Shown: positions 1 to 9,308, numbered from the stretch's first letter. The stretch: DNA of 64,000 nucleotides from Acidovorax sp. CCYZU-2555 (GCF_018413525.1 NZ_JAHCDD010000002.1:62001-126000), one strand, 5' to 3'. Numbers and translations: made by a program. The notes: generated from the sequence alone by a model not told the origin.

Positions 1-1
1 G

Positions 2-1105
2 GCCGACGAGTGGGACGCGATCGCGCTGAACTACACCAGCGGCACCACGGGCAATCCCAAGGGCGTGGTCTACCACCACCGCGGCGCGGCGACGAACGCG
101 ATCAGCAACGTGCTCGAGTGGGACATGCCCAAGCATGCGGTCTATCTCTGGACGCTGCCCATGTTCCATTGCAACGGCTGGTGCTTTCCCTGGACGCTGG
201 CGCTGCGCGCGGCCGTCAACGTGTGCCTGCGGCGCGTCGACGCGCAGGCCATCTTCGATGCGATTCGCGACCATGGCGTGACCCACTACTGCGGCGCGCC
301 CATCGTGCACGGCATGCTGGTCAATGCGCCGGCGGCCATGAAGGAAGGCCTGCCCACGGGCGTCAAGGCCATGGTCGCGGGCGCCGCGCCGCCGGCGTCG
401 ATGATCGAAGGCATGGAGCGCATGGGCTTCGATCTGACCCATGTCTACGGCCTGACCGAGACCTATGGCCCGGCTGCGGTCTGCGCCCAGCATGGCGACT
501 GGGGCCAGCTCGACATAGGCGAGCGCGCGCGGCTCAATGCGCGCCAGGGCGTGCGCTTTCACCTGCAGGGCGACGTGCGCGTGCTCGATCCCGAAACCAT
601 GCAGCCCGTGGCCCAGGACGGCGAGACCATGGGCGAGATCATGTTCAAGGGCAACATCGCGATGAAGGGCTACCTCAAGAACGCCAAGGCAACGCAGGAG
701 GCGTTCGCGGGCGGCTGGTTCCACAGCGGCGATCTGGCCGTGCAGTACGCCGACGGCTACATCAAGATCAAGGACCGCAGCAAGGACATCATCATTTCGG
801 GCGGCGAGAACATCTCGTCGATCGAAGTCGAGGATGTGCTCTACCGCCACCCCGACGTGCTCGCCGCGGCCGTGGTCGCCAAGCCCGATGCGAAGTGGGG
901 CGAAACGCCTTGCGCCTTCATCGAGCTCAAGGCCGGCGCCACGACCACGCCCGAAGACATCGTCGCGCATTGCCGCAAATACCTCGCAGGCTTCAAGCTG
1001 CCGCGCGCCGTGGTGTTCGGCGAACTGCCCAAGACCAGCACGGGCAAGATACAGAAGTTCGAGCTGCGCAAGGTCGCGGGCTCGGCGACATCGATCGACG
1101 TCTAG
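2..1105 (+). CDS. AMP-forming acyl-CoA synthetase, C-terminal part (5' truncated by window)
   Basis: This gene enters from the left edge; the visible 367 residues are the C-terminal two thirds of an acyl-CoA synthetase that adenylates a carboxylic acid and transfers it to CoA. The reading frame is open from base 2 and opens with the AMP-binding P-loop [12 protein letters not shown]. Further on are the aromatic/acid motif [11 protein letters not shown], the hinge region [20 protein letters not shown] and the C-terminal lysine motif [14 protein letters not shown]. It resembles the medium/long-chain acyl-CoA synthetases of proteobacteria; the substrate cannot be read from sequence. It ends 173 bases before panB, with a REP-like repeat between, so it is probably not in the pan operon. 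Confidence 0.9.
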   Translation, partial: ADEWDAIALNYTSGTTGNPKGVVYHHRGAATNAISNVLEWDMPKHAVYLWTLPMFHCNGWCFPWTLALRAAVNVCLRRVDAQAIFDAIRDHGVTHYCGAPIVHGMLVNAPAAMKEGLPTGVKAMVAGAAPPASMIEGMERMGFDLTHVYGLTETYGPAAVCAQHGDWGQLDIGERARLNARQGVRFHLQGDVRVLDPETMQPVAQDGETMGEIMFKGNIAMKGYLKNAKATQEAFAGGWFHSGDLAVQYADGYIKIKDRSKDIIISGGENISSIEVEDVLYRHPDVLAAAVVAKPDAKWGETPCAFIELKAGATTTPEDIVAHCRKYLAGFKLPRAVVFGELPKTSTGKIQKFELRKVAGSATSIDV

Positions 1106-1132
1106 CCTTTCGGCAGGCTCGGGGTGAACGGT
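1106..1132. repeat. degenerate REP-like intergenic repeat, copy A
   Basis: The stretch directly after the acyl-CoA synthetase stop (core TCGGCAGGCTCGGGGTGAAC) is a diverged form of the TTCGACAAGCTCAGGACGAAC element seen at 15791-15850 and 40962-41010. It lies in intergenic DNA, as REP-like elements usually do. Confidence 0.4.
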
Positions 1133-1278
1133 GTTTGCGCCGTTCAGCTTGGTTTTGTGAAGGATGTGGTTGCATGCGCTGCGACGTTTTTCAAGCGGCT
1201 GTGGTATGGTCGGCGCGCGAAAAACGACAAGAATCCCGGGGACTTGCGCGACAGGCTCCGGAATACCGAGACAGCGCC

Positions 1279-2127
1279 ATGAAATCCACTACCGAGTTCC
1301 AGCAGTTCAAGCGCGAGGAGCGCAAGATCGTGATGGTCACCGCCTATGACTATCCGGGCGCCCGCTATGCCGAGGCCGCGGGCGTCGACACCATTCTGGT
1401 CGGCGATTCGCTGGGCATGGTGGTGCTGGGCTATGACTCGACGGTGCCGGTCACGGTCGACGACATGGTGCACCACGCCAAGGCCGTGCGCCGCGGCGCG
1501 CCCGCCACCTGCATCGTGGTCGACATGCCGTTCGGCAGCTACCACGCGGGGCTCGAAAGCACCACGCGCTGCGCGGTCGACATGATGCAGCGCAGCGGCG
1601 CCGACGCACTCAAGGTCGAAGGCGCGGGCGAAGTGATCGAAGTGATACGCCGACTGACCCATGTGGGCATTCCCGTGGTCGGCCATCTGGGCCTGACGCC
1701 GCAGTCGGCCGCCGTGATGGGCGGCTACAAGGTGCAGGGCCGCGACACCGCGGCCGCGCAGCAGATCATGAACGATGCGCTGGCCTGCGAGGCCGCGGGC
1801 GCCTGCGCGCTGGTGCTCGAATGCGTGCCCCAGCAGCTGGCCAAGCGCATCAGCGCCCAGCTGGCGATTCCCACGATAGGCATTGGCGCGGGACCGGACA
1901 CCGACGGCCAGGTGCTGGTGTTCCATGACCTGCTGGGCTATGGCAGCCACCGCGTTCCCAAGTTCGTGCAGCAGTTTGCCGACGTGGGCACGCCGCTGCA
2001 GGCCGGCCTGGCCGACTATGCGCGCGCGGTGCGCGGCGGCGCGTTTCCCGCCGAAGCCCACACGTACAACATCGACGACTCCGTGCTCGAACGCATCTAC
2101 GGCGGCATCGTGCCCGCGACCTCCTAA
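1279..2127 (+). CDS. panB: 3-methyl-2-oxobutanoate hydroxymethyltransferase
   Basis: PanB catalyses the first committed step of pantothenate synthesis, adding a hydroxymethyl group from methylene-tetrahydrofolate to 2-oxoisovalerate to give ketopantoate. The 282-residue product has the family length and hallmark segments: [20 protein letters not shown] near the N-terminus, [20 protein letters not shown] that carries metal-binding Asp, and [20 protein letters not shown]. The ATG at 1279 was chosen because similarity starts there; the same frame stays open through the upstream gene but that upstream part is only a shadow. panC follows after 26 bases and panD after panC, so the three are very likely one operon. 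Confidence 0.97.
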   Translation: MKSTTEFQQFKREERKIVMVTAYDYPGARYAEAAGVDTILVGDSLGMVVLGYDSTVPVTVDDMVHHAKAVRRGAPATCIVVDMPFGSYHAGLESTTRCAVDMMQRSGADALKVEGAGEVIEVIRRLTHVGIPVVGHLGLTPQSAAVMGGYKVQGRDTAAAQQIMNDALACEAAGACALVLECVPQQLAKRISAQLAIPTIGIGAGPDTDGQVLVFHDLLGYGSHRVPKFVQQFADVGTPLQAGLADYARAVRGGAFPAEAHTYNIDDSVLERIYGGIVPATS

Positions 2128-2153
2128 AATTCGTCCCTGGAAGATTGGCTGCC

Positions 2154-2996
2154 ATGCAACGCCTGACCCGAATCGCCGACCTGCGCCAATGGCTTGCCCA
2201 CGCGCGCAGCCAAGGCAAGACCATCGCCCTGGTGCCCACCATGGGCGCGCTGCACACGGGCCACATGGCCCTGGTCGAGAACGCGCGCCGGCATTGCGAC
2301 CTGGTGGTGATGAGCGTTTTCGTCAACCCGCGCCAGTTCGGCCCGAACGAGGATTTCGACGCCTATCCGCGCGACCTCGACGCCGACTGCGCGCTGGCCC
2401 AGGCGCATGGGGTCGATGCGGTGTTCGCGCCCTCGACCGAAGAGATGTACCCGCATGCCGCGGGCCCGCTGATCATCGCCGGCCGCCAGGCGAACATGTT
2501 GTGCGGCGCCTCGCGCCCCGGGCATTTCGACGGCGTGCTGCAGGTGGTCTGCAAGCTGTTCAACCTGGTCCAGCCCGACCGCGCGTTCTTCGGCCAGAAG
2601 GATGCGCAACAGGTGGCGATCATCCAGACCTTTGTGCGCGACTACAACCTGCCGCTGGAAATCTGCGTGATTCCCGTGGTGCGCGAAGACGACGGCCTGG
2701 CGAAATCGTCGCGCAACGTGTATTTGAATGCCGAGGAGCGCGCGCATGCGCCGGCCATACACGCGGCGCTGCAGCTGTGCCGCGAACGCCTGCAGGCCGG
2801 CTTCGGCCCCGACGCCGCGCTGCATGCGGCGCGTGCGCATATCGCCGGCATTCCCGACAGCCGCATCGACTACCTTGAATTGCTCGCCTGGCCCGATCTG
2901 CTGGCGCTGGGCGACGACGAGTCCAGCTGCATCGCGCTGGCCGCGGTCTACGTGGGCCGCACCCGACTGATCGACAACATCACTTTCCAGAGGTAA
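2154..2996 (+). CDS. panC: pantothenate synthetase (pantoate-beta-alanine ligase)
   Basis: PanC joins pantoate and beta-alanine in an ATP-dependent reaction through a pantoyl-adenylate. The 280-residue protein shows the N-terminal nucleotide-binding motif [19 protein letters not shown] with His34 and His37 of the HxGH signature, [26 protein letters not shown] and the KSSRNVYL segment typical of the family. A TTG nine bases upstream is in frame, but the ATG at 2154 matches where homologues begin. The stop lies four bases before the panD start. Confidence 0.97.
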   Translation: MQRLTRIADLRQWLAHARSQGKTIALVPTMGALHTGHMALVENARRHCDLVVMSVFVNPRQFGPNEDFDAYPRDLDADCALAQAHGVDAVFAPSTEEMYPHAAGPLIIAGRQANMLCGASRPGHFDGVLQVVCKLFNLVQPDRAFFGQKDAQQVAIIQTFVRDYNLPLEICVIPVVREDDGLAKSSRNVYLNAEERAHAPAIHAALQLCRERLQAGFGPDAALHAARAHIAGIPDSRIDYLELLAWPDLLALGDDESSCIALAAVYVGRTRLIDNITFQR

Positions 2997-3000
2997 GCCC

Positions 3001-3384
3001 ATGTTCCGCATGCTGATGAACAGCAAGATCCATCGCGCCCAGGTCACCCAGGCCGATCTCAACTATGTAGGCTCGATCACCATCGACCAGGACCTGATGG
3101 ACGCCGTGGGCATAGTCGCCAACGAGAAGGTGCACGTGGTCAACAACAACAACGGCGCGCGCTTCGAGACCTATGTGATCGCCGGCGAGCGCGCCAGCGG
3201 CGTGATCTGCGTCAACGGCGCGGCCGCGCGCCTGGTGCAAAAGGGCGACATCGTGATCATCATCGCCTACGCCTATGTCGACGCCAAGGAACTCGCGGCC
3301 CATGTGCCGCGCGTGGCGATCATGGGCGCCGAGAACCGCATCAGCCAGCTGATCTTCGAAGAGCCGGCGCTGACTGTTCTCTGA
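3001..3384 (+). CDS. panD: aspartate 1-decarboxylase
   Basis: PanD decarboxylates L-aspartate to beta-alanine, the second substrate of PanC. The 127-residue proenzyme has the self-cleavage site Gly24-Ser25 within NYVGSITID; cleavage there generates the N-terminal pyruvoyl group on the alpha chain. Family segments [16 protein letters not shown] and [12 protein letters not shown] are intact. It is the third gene of a panBCD operon and is followed by a strong hairpin that probably ends the transcript. Confidence 0.97.
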   Translation: MFRMLMNSKIHRAQVTQADLNYVGSITIDQDLMDAVGIVANEKVHVVNNNNGARFETYVIAGERASGVICVNGAAARLVQKGDIVIIIAYAYVDAKELAAHVPRVAIMGAENRISQLIFEEPALTVL

Positions 3385-3410
3385 GTCGCACGCCAGGTTC
3401 TGCGTTTTGC

Positions 3411-3438
3411 GCCCCGGCAGCCTCTGTGCTGCCGGGGC
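3411..3438 (+). terminator. probable terminator after panD
   Basis: A perfect 10-bp stem, GCCCCGGCAG at 3411-3420 and CTGCCGGGGC at 3429-3438 with an 8-base loop, stands 26 bases after the panD stop. The following bases are only moderately T-rich (GTTGTCGTTT), so it is a plausible but not ideal intrinsic terminator. Confidence 0.6.
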
Positions 3439-3791
3439 GTTGTCGTTTCTACGGCCTTTGGTTCTGCGGCGCTGCGACGCAGGCGGCGGTTGCTTCGTAA
3501 CGCCATCCCTTCGTCGCGCATCTCCCGAGCGTTGGCGGCGCAGGGGGTCGTGTTTTACCCGCAGATGCGTGTTCAATGGCGTGCAAAGCGGGAACACACC
3601 GCGAACAGCCCGCAACTGACCGCTATGTTCGGTCTTTTTTGCCAGAACATGCGGGGCCTCAAAAGGCCCAGGATATTTGCGAGAAGTTGGTGCAAGAACG
3701 CATGTCTTTAGTGGCAAGATGAGCGAAATTTGGTTTTCAGGGCCGGCATGTATGCGGTCACTGACCATGAACTATTTCAATTGATTGCCCT
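3439..3791 (+). promoter_or_regulatory. long leader region upstream of the biotin operon
   Basis: About 350 bases between the panD terminator and bioM hold no convincing gene. Visible structure includes ATGTTC at about 3625-3630 paired with GAACAT 14 bases later, and the hairpin GGGCCT-CAAA-AGGCCC at 3654-3669. I do not recognise a riboswitch, a BirA-type palindrome or a BioR box (TTATNTATAA). It must hold the operon promoter and could hold a long 5' leader. Confidence 0.4.
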
Positions 3792-4565
3792 ATGTCTGTT
3801 TCCTGCGCTGAGACCTCTTGCGGTCTGAGCAAGCTTTCTCCGCCGCGTATCGAACTCGCCAGCGTTCGGCTGGTGCGCGGCCATACCCAGGTGATCGAGA
3901 ACCTGAGCCTGGTCTGGGACCAGCCGCGCATAGGCCTGATCGGCAACAACGGCGCGGGCAAGACCAGTCTGTTCCGGCTGCTGTGCGGGCTCGAGGCGCC
4001 GGCTGCGGGCGAAGTGCTGTTCGACGGCCAGAACCTGCATGCGGCCGGGCGTGAACGCACGCGCTGGGTGGGCATGATGTTCCAGAACCCCGACGACCAG
4101 ATCATTTTCCCCACGGTGGAAGAGGAGCTGGCGCTGGGACTGCAGTCGCAGGGCTTGTCCAAGCGCGACGCCAAGGCCCAGGCGCGCGAGTTTCTCGCCC
4201 GGCGCGGCCTCGGCGCCTGGGCCGAGCGCGCGATCAGCAGCCTGAGCCAGGGGCAGCGCCAGATGGTCTGCTGGCTCGCGCTGCTGATCGCCGCGCCGCG
4301 CACCGTGCTGCTCGACGAACCCTATGCGAGCCTGGACCTGCCGGGCCAGGCCCAGCTCGCCGACGACATTGCGGCGGCTTCGCAGCAGGTGATCGTCTCC
4401 ACCCATGTGCTGGCCCATGTGCGCGACTATGCGCGCGTGGTCTGGCTGGACCAGGGCCGGGTGCGCGGCGACGGCCCGGGCGAAGAGGTCTGTGCGGCCT
4501 ATGAAGCCGCGGTGGCCGCCGACGTCGCGGCCCGGCGCGCGGCAGCTCCCGCACATACCCTCTGA
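3792..4565 (+). CDS. bioM: biotin ECF transporter ATPase component
   Basis: This is the ATP-binding subunit that energises the ECF-type biotin importer with BioN and BioY. The 257-residue product has Walker A GNNGAGKTS at residues 51-59, the Q-loop region MMFQNPDDQIIFPTVEEELA, a signature LSQGQRQ and Walker B TVLLDEPYASLD. The FPTVEEELALG segment is typical of CbiO/EcfA-like ATPases rather than general importers. It is the first gene of the bioM-bioN-bioY set, which fixes its assignment. The N-terminal 16 residues are poorly conserved in type, so the real start could be slightly downstream. Confidence 0.88.
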   Translation: MSVSCAETSCGLSKLSPPRIELASVRLVRGHTQVIENLSLVWDQPRIGLIGNNGAGKTSLFRLLCGLEAPAAGEVLFDGQNLHAAGRERTRWVGMMFQNPDDQIIFPTVEEELALGLQSQGLSKRDAKAQAREFLARRGLGAWAERAISSLSQGQRQMVCWLALLIAAPRTVLLDEPYASLDLPGQAQLADDIAAASQQVIVSTHVLAHVRDYARVVWLDQGRVRGDGPGEEVCAAYEAAVAADVAARRAAAPAHTL

Positions 4566-4569
4566 CGCC

Positions 4570-5163
4570 ATGGGCAGCCTTTACAGCGATCTCCCCACCT
4601 GGCTGCACCGCCATGGCGCCGGCTTCAAGCTGGCGTGCATGGCGCTGTTCGGCACGCTGCTGTTCCTGATAACCAATCCCTGGGTGCTGGGCGTCTGCGC
4701 GGCGGGCGCGGCGCTGCTGTGGTTCAGCCTGGGCGAAGCCACGCGCATCGCGCGCCGGCTGGTTTTCTCGGTGCTGCTGGGCGCGCTGCTGGTCGCGCTG
4801 TTCCATCTGTGGATGGGCCGGCCCACGCTGGCCGCCGTGAGCGCCTTGCGGCTGGCGACGGCTTGCGTGCTGGGCGTGGCGCTCGCGGTGACCACGCGCC
4901 CCATGGACCTGCTTGAAGTGCTGGACCGCTGGCTTGCGCCGCTGGCGCGCATAGGGCTGCAGCCCGAACGCATTTCCCTGCAGCTGGGATTGATGCTGCG
5001 CTTCACCGAGCATTTTTTCGTGCAATGGAAAAAACTCGACGATGCCTACCGCCTGCGCACCGGCCAGGCCGGAGGGCTGCGATTGATCGCGCCGCTCACC
5101 GTGCAGATGCTGCAGGCCGCGCGCCGCGTGGCCGATGCCCTGTTCGCCCGCCTCGGCGGCTGA
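4570..5163 (+). CDS. bioN: biotin ECF transporter transmembrane (T) component
   Basis: BioN is the membrane coupling subunit that links the ATPase to the substrate-binding BioY. The 197-residue product has hydrophobic segments near residues 20-60, 75-100 and 100-125 and a cytoplasmic C-terminal coupling part (KKLDDAYRLRTG) corresponding to the ARxxG-type coupling helix of EcfT/CbiQ proteins. It is short, as BioN proteins are. Its ATG is four bases after the bioM stop, so the two are co-translated in all likelihood. Confidence 0.85.
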   Translation: MGSLYSDLPTWLHRHGAGFKLACMALFGTLLFLITNPWVLGVCAAGAALLWFSLGEATRIARRLVFSVLLGALLVALFHLWMGRPTLAAVSALRLATACVLGVALAVTTRPMDLLEVLDRWLAPLARIGLQPERISLQLGLMLRFTEHFFVQWKKLDDAYRLRTGQAGGLRLIAPLTVQMLQAARRVADALFARLGG

Positions 5164-5209
5164 ATGACCGATTTCCTGAATTCCGATTGATACAACCCGA
5201 GTGCCACCC

Positions 5210-5794
5210 ATGAAAACCGCCATTTCCCGCCGCCAGTCCGAATCCATGGCCCTGGTGGGCCTGTTTGCCGCGTTGATCGCGGTCATGGGCCTGATTCCCA
5301 AGATCGACCTGCCCATAGGCGTGCCGATCACGCTGCAGACGCTGGGCGTGATGATGGCCGGCTGCCTGCTGGGCCCATGGCGCGGGCTGCAGGCCATCCT
5401 GCTGTTTCTGGTCGCGGTCGCCGCGGGCCTGCCATTGCTGGCCGGCGGACGCGGCGGGCTGGGCGTGTTCGTGTCGCCGACCGCGGGCTATCTCGTGGGC
5501 TTTGCGGCCGCGGCATTCGCCACCGGCCTGGTGATGGCCATGCTGCCCAAGACCACGCCGCTGCGCGCGGCCTGGAGCGCGCTGATCGCTTCCGTGGTCG
5601 GCGGCGTGCTGGTGCTGCACAGCTTCGGTATCGCGGGCCTGGTGCTGGTCGCCAAGATTCCGCTGGCCCAGGCTTTCTGGGGTGACCTGCTGTTCGTTCC
5701 CGGCGATCTGATCAAGTGCGTGCTGTGCGCGCTGATCGTGCACACCGTCGCCAAGGCGCTGCCCGATTGGCGTTTTGGCGGTCGCGCCGCCTGA
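5210..5794 (+). CDS. bioY: biotin-binding S component of ECF transporter
   Basis: BioY binds biotin in the membrane and works with BioM and BioN. The 194-residue protein begins after a charged N-terminus with ALVGLFAALIAVMGLIPKID and contains the family signatures PIGVPITLQTLGVMMAG and SPTAGYLVGF, followed by GDLLFVPGDLIKC near the C-terminus. I use the ATG at 5210; a GTG at 5201 is in frame but adds only three residues. Eleven bases separate its stop from the next gene. Confidence 0.95.
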   Translation: MKTAISRRQSESMALVGLFAALIAVMGLIPKIDLPIGVPITLQTLGVMMAGCLLGPWRGLQAILLFLVAVAAGLPLLAGGRGGLGVFVSPTAGYLVGFAAAAFATGLVMAMLPKTTPLRAAWSALIASVVGGVLVLHSFGIAGLVLVAKIPLAQAFWGDLLFVPGDLIKCVLCALIVHTVAKALPDWRFGGRAA

Positions 5795-5805
5795 GCCGGG
5801 TGTCG

Positions 5806-7302
5806 ATGCAGATTCCGTCCCCTTTGTCGCTGGCCTTGCCCGACCTGGGCGCGGCCTTGCCTGCGGCGTTCGAACTGGTGCATGGGCCGCTCGCGCATTG
5901 GAGCCGGGTGCAGCCCGACGCCGTCGCGCTGTCGAACGGGCTGGAGCAGCTGGGCTTTGCGCAACTGCAGGCGCGCGTCGCGTCGCAGGCCGCGGCGCTG
6001 CGTGCGCGCCGGGCGCCGGCCACGGTGCTGCTCGACGGCAGCGGCTCGGGCCTGGAGCGCATCGTCGATTTTCTCGCCGTGGTCGCCAGCGGCCGCTGCG
6101 CGGCCGTTGCCGACCCCGAATGGCCTGCGGCCGTGCAGCAGCAAATCGCCGCGCAGTTCGCCGAGCTGGCGTCGGTCGACATGCCCGAACCCGGGCCCGA
6201 GACGCCGTTCTATATCGGCTTCACATCGGGCAGCAGCGGCCTGCCCAAGGGCTTTCGCCGCCACCACCGTTCCTGGACCGAAAGCTTTCGCGTGTCGGCC
6301 CAGGACCTGGGTGAGGCCGCGACGCAGCGCGTCTACGCGCCCGGGCGGCTGTCGCATTCGCTGTTTCTGTTTGCCGCGCTGTGGGGGCTGTGGAGCGGCG
6401 CGGGCGTCGAGATCCAGGAGCGGTTTTCGGCGGGTCGCGCGCTCGCGCGCCTGCAGTCGGGCGCGTTCCCGGTGCTGGTCGCCGTGCCCAGCCAGCTGCA
6501 GTTGATGCTCGAATGGGCGCAGCGCCGCCAGGCGCCGCCGGTCGACGGCGTGGCGCTGCTGCTGATCAGCGGCGCGCGCTGGATGCGCGAGCGCACGCCG
6601 GCGCTGCAGGCGCTGTTTCCCAAGGCGCGCATCGTCGAGTTCTATGGCGCGTCCGAAGCCAGCTATATCGCCTGGATGGACGCCGATCCCCAGGCCCCAG
6701 CCCAGGCCGTGGGCCGGCCGTTCAGCAATGTGAGGCTGCACATCGGCGCCGACCCGCTGACCGACACGGGCGACAACGCGGGCGAGCCGGGGCTCATCTG
6801 GGTGCGCAGCCCCATGCTGTTCATCGACTATGTGGGGCATTCCGACGGCTCGGCCGCGCTGCGCCGCGGCGACTGGCTGTCGGTGCGCGACATGGGCCAT
6901 ATCGACGCCCAGGGCTGGCTGCATCTGCGTGGGCGCGAAAGCCGCATGATCGTGACCCAGGGCAAGAACCTGTTTCCTGAAGAAGTCGAAGCGCGGCTGC
7001 AAGCCCATCCGCAGCTGGGCCAGGTGTCGCTGCATGGCGTGGCCGACGGTCTGCGCGGCCATGCGGTGCACGCGGTATTGCAGTCGCCGGTCGATGACGT
7101 GTGCCCCATGCCCGACGCGCTGGCGCTGGCCCAGTGGTGCCGCGTGACGCTGGAAGCCTTCAAGGCGCCGCGCCACTGGTGGCTGTGGCAGGGCGCATGG
7201 CCGCTCACGGCCAGCGGCAAGACCGACCATGCAACGCTTGCGCGCGCGCTGCAGGCCCTGGACACCGACAGCAAGCCGCAATATCTGCGGCCCTGGCCAT
7301 GA
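5806..7302 (+). CDS. YhfT-like AMP-dependent acyl-CoA ligase of the biotin operon
   Basis: This 498-residue adenylating enzyme should form an acyl-CoA, the acid being unknown. It has a P-loop FTSGSSGLPKGF, the segment EFYGASEASYIAWMD, the hinge region LHLRGRESRMIVTQGKNL and a C-terminal catalytic lysine in LTASGKTDHATL. The N-terminal domain is shorter than in FadD-type enzymes. Position directly after bioY and overlap by four bases (ATGA) with the thiolase reproduce the order bioY-ligase-thiolase known from the BirA-regulated yhfU-yhfT-yhfS genes of Bacillus subtilis. That comparison is from memory; the role, perhaps salvage of a biotin precursor or acyl chain, is inference. The upstream in-frame extension overlaps bioY and is not used. 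Confidence 0.82.
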   Translation: MQIPSPLSLALPDLGAALPAAFELVHGPLAHWSRVQPDAVALSNGLEQLGFAQLQARVASQAAALRARRAPATVLLDGSGSGLERIVDFLAVVASGRCAAVADPEWPAAVQQQIAAQFAELASVDMPEPGPETPFYIGFTSGSSGLPKGFRRHHRSWTESFRVSAQDLGEAATQRVYAPGRLSHSLFLFAALWGLWSGAGVEIQERFSAGRALARLQSGAFPVLVAVPSQLQLMLEWAQRRQAPPVDGVALLLISGARWMRERTPALQALFPKARIVEFYGASEASYIAWMDADPQAPAQAVGRPFSNVRLHIGADPLTDTGDNAGEPGLIWVRSPMLFIDYVGHSDGSAALRRGDWLSVRDMGHIDAQGWLHLRGRESRMIVTQGKNLFPEEVEARLQAHPQLGQVSLHGVADGLRGHAVHAVLQSPVDDVCPMPDALALAQWCRVTLEAFKAPRHWWLWQGAWPLTASGKTDHATLARALQALDTDSKPQYLRPWP

Positions 7303-8456
7303 GCGCTGCTGCCATTCCCGTCATCGCCTGGGCGCGCAGCCCGGTCGCCCCCGTGGGCGGTGCATTGGCGCAACTGCAGTCCCATGAACTCGCGGCGCCG
7401 CTGGTGCAGGCGCTGCTGGCGCGCGCCGGCCTGCGTGCCGATGCGGTGGACGCCGTGGTGCTGGGCAATGCGCTGGGCGCGGGCGGCAACCCCGCGCGCA
7501 TGCTCGCGCTGGCTGCCGGACTGCGCGAGACCAGCGCTGCCTATACGGTGGACACCCAGTGCTGCGCGGGCCTGGACGCAATCACGCTGGCCTGCGGCCT
7601 GCTCGCATCGGGTCAGGCGCGCATCGTGATCGCGGGCGGCGCCGAGGCCTGGAGCCGCGCGCCGATTCGCCAGCACCGGCCGCTGCAGCCGCAGGACCCC
7701 GCGGTCGCCTATGAACGACCCGCGTTCGCGCCCTGGCCCGAGCGCGATCCCGACATGCTGCAGGCCGCGGCAGATTACGCCCAGCGCAGCGCCTGTGCGC
7801 GCAGCGCGCAGGACGCGTATGCGATCGCCAGCCATGACCAAGCCGTCGCCGCACGCGCCGATCAGCGCGCGGAAATCATTGCGCTGCAGGGCCTGGACCA
7901 TGACGCCTATCCGCGCCTGCTGCGCGCCGAGCGCGTGGCGCGCATGCCGGTGGCGGCAATGGCGCCGGGCGGCGCCGCTTGCGCCGTGAGCACCGTGGCG
8001 ATTTCGCCCAAGGCCGACGGCGCGGCGCTGCTGCTGCTGGCCACGCCCAACGCCTGCCGCGAATGGGGGCTGCAACCCGCGGCGCTGTGGCGCGGCGCGG
8101 TGAGCGTGGGCGGCGCGCCCGAAACGCCCATGCTGTGCGCCGCGACCGCGGCGCGCCAGCTGCTGGATCGCCTGGCGCTGGGCGTGCAGGACATCGCGCG
8201 CTGGGAACTGCACGACGCGTTCGCGGTGCAAGGCCTGGACTTCCGTTCCGAACTGGGGATGGACCCCGAACGCCTCAACGCCCAGGGCGGCGGGCTGGCG
8301 CGCGGCCACCCAATTGGCGCTTCGGGCGCGATCGCGGCGGTGCGCGTGCTGGCGCAACTGCAAAGCCTGGGCGAGGGCGCGCAAAATGGCCTGGCCTGCA
8401 TCGCCGGTGCGGGCGGCCTGGGCGCGGCGACGATCTTTCAAAGCCTGCGCGCCTGA
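7299..8456 (+). CDS. YhfS-like thiolase (acetyl-CoA acetyltransferase family) of the biotin operon
   Basis: The 385-residue protein belongs to the thiolase family, which cleaves 3-ketoacyl-CoA or condenses acetyl-CoA units. The nucleophilic cysteine is in VDTQCCAGLDAI (Cys88/Cys89, by alignment Cys89), the histidine motif is GGGLARGHPIGASGA, and the second catalytic cysteine is in LACIAGAGG. The usual NEAF motif reads HDAF. The start overlaps the ligase stop by four bases, so the two are translationally coupled and probably act on the same acyl chain. Substrate length is not predictable. Confidence 0.82.
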   Translation: MSAAAIPVIAWARSPVAPVGGALAQLQSHELAAPLVQALLARAGLRADAVDAVVLGNALGAGGNPARMLALAAGLRETSAAYTVDTQCCAGLDAITLACGLLASGQARIVIAGGAEAWSRAPIRQHRPLQPQDPAVAYERPAFAPWPERDPDMLQAAADYAQRSACARSAQDAYAIASHDQAVAARADQRAEIIALQGLDHDAYPRLLRAERVARMPVAAMAPGGAACAVSTVAISPKADGAALLLLATPNACREWGLQPAALWRGAVSVGGAPETPMLCAATAARQLLDRLALGVQDIARWELHDAFAVQGLDFRSELGMDPERLNAQGGGLARGHPIGASGAIAAVRVLAQLQSLGEGAQNGLACIAGAGGLGAATIFQSLRA

Positions 8457-8472
8457 GCGCGCGGGAATTTCC

Positions 8473-9180
8473 ATGCATTCCTCCTCTTCCGACTCCATGA
8501 CATTCAACGCGCCCGCGGATTACGCCGAATTGGCGCGCAGCCGCCGTTCGGTGCGCGGCTTCCTGCCCGATCCCGTGCCGCAGGACCTGCTCGAAAGCCT
8601 GCTCGAAACCGCGCGCCAGGCGCCCAGCGGTGCCAATCTGCAGCCCGGGCGTTTCTGGGCATTGCAAGGCCAAGCGCGCGCGCGCGTGAGCGCCGCGCTG
8701 TGCGAGGCGGTGCGCACGCAGCAGCCCGCGCGCGAGGAGTACGACTACTTTCCCCAGCCCATGCCCATGCAGCTGCGCAAGCGCCAGGTGGCGTCGGCCC
8801 AGGCGCTGTACCGCAGCCTGGGCATTGCGCGCGGCGACGCGGCCGCGCGCCAGCAGCAGTTCGAACGCAACTACCGTTTCTTCGACGCGCCCGTGGCCTT
8901 GCTGGTGACGCTGGACCGCGACTTCGGCAGCGGCGGCTTCATGGACCTGGGAATGTGCCTGCATGGCCTGCTGATGGCCGCGCATGCCAAGGGGCTGGGT
9001 GCCTGCGCCATCGGCGCGCTGGCCTCCTATCCCGAGATCGTGCGCCGCGAGCTGGGCCTGCCCGACAGCGAAGTCGTGGTCTGCGGCGTGGCCCTGGGCT
9101 GGGCCGATCCGCTTGCGCCCGACAACCAGACGCAGACCGAGCGCGAGCCTCTGGGACAGTACTTTCAGGTGCTTTCCTAG
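8473..9180 (+). CDS. nitroreductase family oxidoreductase
   Basis: The 235-residue product is an FMN-dependent nitroreductase-fold enzyme. It carries SRRSVRGFLPDPVP and ARQAPSGANLQPGRFW at the N-terminus, which bind FMN phosphate and isoalloxazine, and GLGACAIGALASYP and VVCGVALGWADP towards the C-terminus. Physiological substrates of such enzymes are rarely known. It begins 16 bases after the thiolase, so it appears to be the last gene of the biotin operon. An alternative ATG at 8497 would shorten it by eight residues. Confidence 0.8.
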   Translation: MHSSSSDSMTFNAPADYAELARSRRSVRGFLPDPVPQDLLESLLETARQAPSGANLQPGRFWALQGQARARVSAALCEAVRTQQPAREEYDYFPQPMPMQLRKRQVASAQALYRSLGIARGDAAARQQQFERNYRFFDAPVALLVTLDRDFGSGGFMDLGMCLHGLLMAAHAKGLGACAIGALASYPEIVRRELGLPDSEVVVCGVALGWADPLAPDNQTQTEREPLGQYFQVLS

Positions 9181-9308
9181 GATCTTGCGCCGCCGCGTGC
9201 GGGCCGAATTGCGCGCAGCGGCAATGCGAGGAGTTCTCAGGAGGACCTATCCGGCGTAGCGGTATCCAGAATCCGCTGTAATGGAGGATTGCGCAATCGG
9301 AGCTTTGA

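Noticed and set aside
10-1278. Long open frame ahead of panB giving a 705-residue fusion
   Set aside because: The first part overlaps the acyl-CoA synthetase in another frame and has Arg/Gly/Ala-rich, family-less composition; only the part from 1279 is PanB.
3439-3791. Cobalamin or other known riboswitch before the transporter operon
   Set aside because: I could not find a B12 box or other conserved riboswitch core, and the transporter is biotin type by its BioY component.
5488-7281. 597-codon antisense frame over bioY and the ligase gene
   Set aside because: His/Arg/Gln-rich shadow of real genes.
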